Assembly (NCBI GenBank): GCA_937894105.1
Contig: CALCTI010000191.1
Coordinates: 1 to 10,237, forward strand
Reading direction: 5' to 3'
Length of the DNA stretch: 10,237 nt
Source of the DNA: an uncultured cyanobacterium
GTDB lineage: Bacteria; Cyanobacteriota; Cyanobacteriia; CACIAM-69d
The translations under genes were made by a program, and so were the position numbers. Below are positions 7,555 through 10,237 of this stretch, in pieces (position 1 is the stretch's first letter; every line of letters starts with the position of its first letter). Below the pieces are notes generated by a model. The model was not told the origin of the DNA. It searched no databases and saw only the letters and a program-made list of their open reading frames with translations.

Positions 7555-7577
7555 CTTAAATTAACAAGTTTTATGAC

Positions 7578-7650
7578 CTGAGTTTGATGGCGCGATCGCC
7601 GCCTGAGCCAGTTTTCCCCCCTTATTCAGAGGGCTTTGGATCGAACTCAG
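7578..7650. repeat. Spaced inverted repeat in the tkt 3' region
   Basis: CTGAGTTTGAT at 7578-7588 and ATCGAACTCAG at 7640-7650 are inverted copies, 10 of 11 pairs plus one wobble, 51 bp apart, with a HIP1 site between them. A third copy of AACTCAG lies at 7677-7683. In the tkt 3' untranslated RNA this could form a long hairpin ahead of the terminator. No function is known. Confidence 0.4.
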
Positions 7651-7747
7651 ATTTTACGGAGTAAACACGAAGTGAAAACTCAGACAGTTACTGACTTTGC
7701 CATAGGATGTCGGAGACAAAATCTATCATCCCCAACCATCGCAATGC

Positions 7748-9754
7748 TTAGCCCAAAACAGCCTTAGCCTTAGCCACCACATTCTCAACGGTAAAGCCGT
7801 ACTCTTTCATGATGGTGCCGCCAGGAGCAGACGCCCCCCAGCCAGCGACGCCAATGATTGCGCCCTCAGAGCCCGCGTACCTCTCCCAACCGAACGGAGA
7901 ACCCGCCTCAACGGTAACCCGCTTAGTAACCGCAGCAGGCAGAACCGACTCCTTGTACTCAGCGGACTGCTCTTCAAATAAGCGCCAGCAAGGCATTGAT
8001 ACCACGCGAACCTTAGTGCCAGCGGCACTTAGCGCCTTCGCCGCATCCACACACAGACTCACCTCAGAACCGGTACCGATCAAAATCAAGTCGGGAGTCC
8101 CGTCGCAATCCACCACAGGATAAGCCCCCTTAGCAACGCTCTCGTGACTAGAACCAGCCAAATTAGGCAAGCCCTGACGGGTCAAGGACAGCAAGGTGGG
8201 ACGCTTACGATTAGCCACGGCAACCTTGTAAGCTCCAGAGGTCTCGTTACCGTCAGCGGGGCGCATCACCAACAAGTTAGGAATGACGCGCAGGGCGGCA
8301 ACGGTTTCTACGGGCTGGTGAGTGGGACCGTCTTCACCCAAAGCGATGGAGTCGTGGGTCATCACATAGATAACGCCAGCTTCAGACAGGGCAGACAGAC
8401 GAATCGCACCACGCATGTAGTCGGTAAAGACTAAGAAGGTGGCGCAATAGGGAATTAAGCCCGAGTTGTGTAGCAACATGCCATTACAGATGGCGCCCAT
8501 AGCGTGCTCACGAACGCCGAAGTGGACGTTGCGGTTTTCGAAAGCGCCCTTCTGGAATTCACCGGAGCAATGGAGCTCGGTCAAGTTGGAGTGAGTCAGG
8601 TCAGCGGAACCACCGATTAGCTCAGGCAGTTTAGGGGCGATCGCATTCAAAGAAATCTCAGAATGCTTACGAGTTGCCAGCGCCTTATCGTCGGGGGTAT
8701 AAGTCGGCAAATCAGCATCCCAACCATCGAGCAGCTCACCGCTCAACATTCGCTCAAATTCAGCAGCTTCGGTGGGGTACTTGGTGCGGTACTGGGCCAG
8801 CTCCTTATCCCACTCCGCCTCAAAGCTTGCGCCGTTATCAATCGCCTTGCGGAAGTGGCTCAAAACGTTATCAGGAACCTCAAAGGGCGCGTGGTTCCAA
8901 CCCAAGTTCTCGCGGGTTAGGGTCACCTCGTCATCACCCAATGCAGCACCGTGTACACCGGCGGTGTCAGCTTTGTTGGGGGAGCCATAACCAATGGTGG
9001 TCGTTACCTTGATCATGGTGGGCTTGTCGGTAACCGCCTTGGCGTCCTCAATGGCCTTGGCAATTCCATCCAAATCGGTATTACCGTTCTCCACGTGCAG
9101 CACGTGCCACCCATAAGCTTCGAAGCGCTTGCTCACATCCTCAGTGAAGGCGATATCAGTGGCACCATCGATGGAAATGTGATTGTCATCGTAAAGGGCA
9201 ATCAACTTGCCCAAGCCCCAATGCCCCGCCAAAGAACAGGCCTCACCGGAGATGCCCTCCATGTTGCAGCCGTCGCCCAGGATGACGTAAGTGTAGTGGT
9301 CAATAATCTTGGCGTCGGGCTTATTAAAGCGGGCTGCCAGGTGAGCCTCAGCCACTGCCAAACCAACGCCGTTACAAATTCCCTGCCCCAAGGGACCGGT
9401 GGTTACTTCTACACCAGCGGTTTCAAAGTTCTCGGGGTGACCGGGGGTGCGAGAGCCCCACTGGCGGAACTGCTTTAGGTCGTCAATGTTGACGCTGTCA
9501 TAGCCCGTCAGGTACAGCATTGCGTATTGCAACATGCAGCCATGACCGGCAGAAAGCACAAAGCGATCGCGGTTAAACCACTGGGGATTTTTGGGGTTAA
9601 ACCGCATAAAGCGATTCCATAGAACGTAAGCCATCGGCGCTGCCCCCATCGGCAGACCGGGGTGGCCAGATTTCGCCTTTTGTACGGCATCAATGGCTAA
9701 AAAGCGAATAGCATTAATGCTAAGTTCTTCAAGGGATTGGGTTGCGACAGCCAT
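7748..9754 (-). CDS. tkt: Transketolase
   Basis: 668 residues, the normal length. The enzyme uses thiamine diphosphate to move two-carbon ketol units between sugar phosphates, in the Calvin-Benson cycle (regenerating ribulose 5-phosphate precursors) and in the pentose phosphate pathway; it is cytosolic and dimeric. The cofactor motif runs from GDGCNMEG at 160-167 to DDN at 189-191. Other family positions visible are KSGHPGLPMGAAP at 28-40 (H31), SAGHG at 68-72 (H71), TPGHPE at 103-108 (H105), GVHG at 266-269 (H268), the catalytic Glu in GVREHAMG (E416), and HDSIALGEDGPTHQP at 467-481. All three domains are complete. The ATG at 9754 gives the standard N-terminus (SLEELSINAIRFLAIDAVQKA). No Shine-Dalgarno is seen, which is common in cyanobacteria. 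A terminator lies about 195 bp downstream. Confidence 0.98.
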   Translation of the reverse strand: MAVATQSLEELSINAIRFLAIDAVQKAKSGHPGLPMGAAPMAYVLWNRFMRFNPKNPQWFNRDRFVLSAGHGCMLQYAMLYLTGYDSVNIDDLKQFRQWGSRTPGHPENFETAGVEVTTGPLGQGICNGVGLAVAEAHLAARFNKPDAKIIDHYTYVILGDGCNMEGISGEACSLAGHWGLGKLIALYDDNHISIDGATDIAFTEDVSKRFEAYGWHVLHVENGNTDLDGIAKAIEDAKAVTDKPTMIKVTTTIGYGSPNKADTAGVHGAALGDDEVTLTRENLGWNHAPFEVPDNVLSHFRKAIDNGASFEAEWDKELAQYRTKYPTEAAEFERMLSGELLDGWDADLPTYTPDDKALATRKHSEISLNAIAPKLPELIGGSADLTHSNLTELHCSGEFQKGAFENRNVHFGVREHAMGAICNGMLLHNSGLIPYCATFLVFTDYMRGAIRLSALSEAGVIYVMTHDSIALGEDGPTHQPVETVAALRVIPNLLVMRPADGNETSGAYKVAVANRKRPTLLSLTRQGLPNLAGSSHESVAKGAYPVVDCDGTPDLILIGTGSEVSLCVDAAKALSAAGTKVRVVSMPCWRLFEEQSAEYKESVLPAAVTKRVTVEAGSPFGWERYAGSEGAIIGVAGWGASAPGGTIMKEYGFTVENVVAKAKAVLG

Positions 9755-10214
9755 ACGAAGTATCTAATCTCGACTCAACAATATCTTTGGGAAACGATGC
9801 CAGTACACGCACAAAAACGCCTGCGTTGAGTACTTAATAATTTCAAGTAGTCTCAAAATCAGCGCCCATACGGCTCGCCATTGCCCGATTCAGTCCAATA
9901 TCCCACCAGAGCGATCGCCTAGCAAGGGATCAGACAGGGGATGTGGGTGACAGTTGACAAGTCGGATCTGAACGTTTTGCCACACTCATCATCAAAACTT
10001 TAAGTCCCGTTTAAGCTCAGTTTTTAAGGTCTGTCACCAATCAAACTCCAAAAGCCTTACGTCAAAAGGAATTCATACCCCTTGAAGTAAAAAAGCTAGG
10101 GGCTGAACCCTTTGGCGCTATTGAGTCCTGGGGCAGGGGTAAGTATTTGATTAAATGCTGATCAATATTTGATTATATGCTGATCAATATTTGTTGAATT
10201 CCAGGGTGCCACCC
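9755..10214. other. Non-coding region upstream of tkt
   Basis: No ORF or RNA gene is recognised here. It should contain the tkt promoter on the minus strand, but no convincing -35/-10 pair was found. One HIP1 site lies at 9911-9918. An 8-bp perfect inverted pair, GGTGACAG at 9946-9953 and CTGTCACC at 10031-10038, is spaced by 77 bp and may be chance. The right end holds the 22-bp tandem repeat listed separately. On the + strand TTGAGT at 10121-10126 lies 17 bp before TATTTG at 10144-10149, a weak promoter-like pair. Confidence 0.5.
10144..10200. repeat. 22-bp tandem repeat, two copies plus a partial third
   Basis: Units at 10144-10165 and 10166-10187 differ at one base; TATTTG then starts a third, broken copy at 10188. 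Each full unit contains TTGAT-N9-ATCAA, an inverted repeat, and the palindrome TGATCA. The 22-bp period is about two helical turns, so equal sites would lie on the same face of the DNA. It is AT-rich and ends about 15-28 bp before a possible + strand start, so paired operator sites are plausible. Confidence 0.75.
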
Positions 10215-10237
10215 ATGGCTAAGGGCACTCCATCCCA
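10215..10237 (+). CDS. Possible start of a + strand gene cut by the window end
   Basis: ATG at 10215 opens a frame that stays open to the last base, reading MAKGTPS. AGGG at 10203-10206 is eight bases upstream and could serve as a Shine-Dalgarno. Seven codons are too few to identify a protein, and the call rests mainly on the promoter-like and repeat-rich sequence ahead of it. It would be divergent from tkt. Confidence 0.3.

Larger units (their letters stand above)
647..9918. repeat. HIP1 palindromes (GCGATCGC), at least 20 copies
   Basis: Copies start at 647, 1663, 1918, 2118, 2724, 2892, 3789, 4444, 5133, 5161, 5764, 5791, 6308, 6883, 7108, 7264, 7592, 8637, 9563 and 9911. They occur both inside genes and between them, and are rare in psaF (none) and tkt (two), the most conserved and probably most highly expressed genes. 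This density is typical of many cyanobacterial genomes and is the main base-level sign of the host group. Confidence 0.95.

Noticed and set aside
8951..9478. A 175-residue open frame antisense to tkt
   Set aside because: It lies wholly inside the highly conserved transketolase gene and its composition is that of a shadow frame; there is no ribosome binding site or independent evidence.
9946..10038. 8-bp inverted pair GGTGACAG/CTGTCACC 77 bp apart as a regulatory or RNA structure
   Set aside because: The arms are short for this spacing and nothing else around them supports a fold, so chance is likely.

Overview
The window is cyanobacterial. Two photosystem I subunit genes (psaF and psaJ) are present, together with a transketolase of the Calvin-cycle type. 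The octamer GCGATCGC (HIP1, the highly iterated palindrome of cyanobacteria) occurs at least 20 times, where about 0.16 would be expected by chance in 10.2 kb of even base composition. The content looks like ordinary chromosomal core sequence. I see no rRNA, tRNA, transposase, integrase, phage gene or CRISPR array.

Layout from left to right: about 350 bp without a convincing gene; a + strand gene for a receiver-like/GGDEF-like protein whose phosphorylation and cyclase residues look degenerate but whose c-di-GMP inhibitory site (RxxD) is kept; a convergent gap with a degenerate 14-bp tandem repeat; tsaD (tRNA t6A synthesis) on the minus strand; a 159-bp divergent promoter region; psaF, a strong terminator-like hairpin, then the tiny psaJ (41 codons); a bidirectional terminator; an M48 family zinc metallopeptidase gene (minus); a DMT/EamA permease gene with a very long N-terminal cytosolic extension (minus), interrupted by an in-frame TGA in the second EamA repeat; an intrinsic terminator; tkt (minus); and a 460-bp upstream region ending in two copies of a 22-bp repeat just before a possible new + strand start at the window edge.

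Functionally, psaF and psaJ encode neighbouring small subunits of photosystem I, and tkt serves carbon fixation and the pentose phosphate pathway. tsaD, the peptidase and the permease are not obviously linked to them. No operon of more than two genes is visible. Most genes stand alone with their own flanking signals.

I do not see a clear new multi-gene system. The items most worth a second look are the degenerate REC/GGDEF protein as a possible c-di-GMP receptor, the in-frame stop in the EamA gene and its unusual N-terminal domain, the terminator between psaF and psaJ, and the two tandem repeats.
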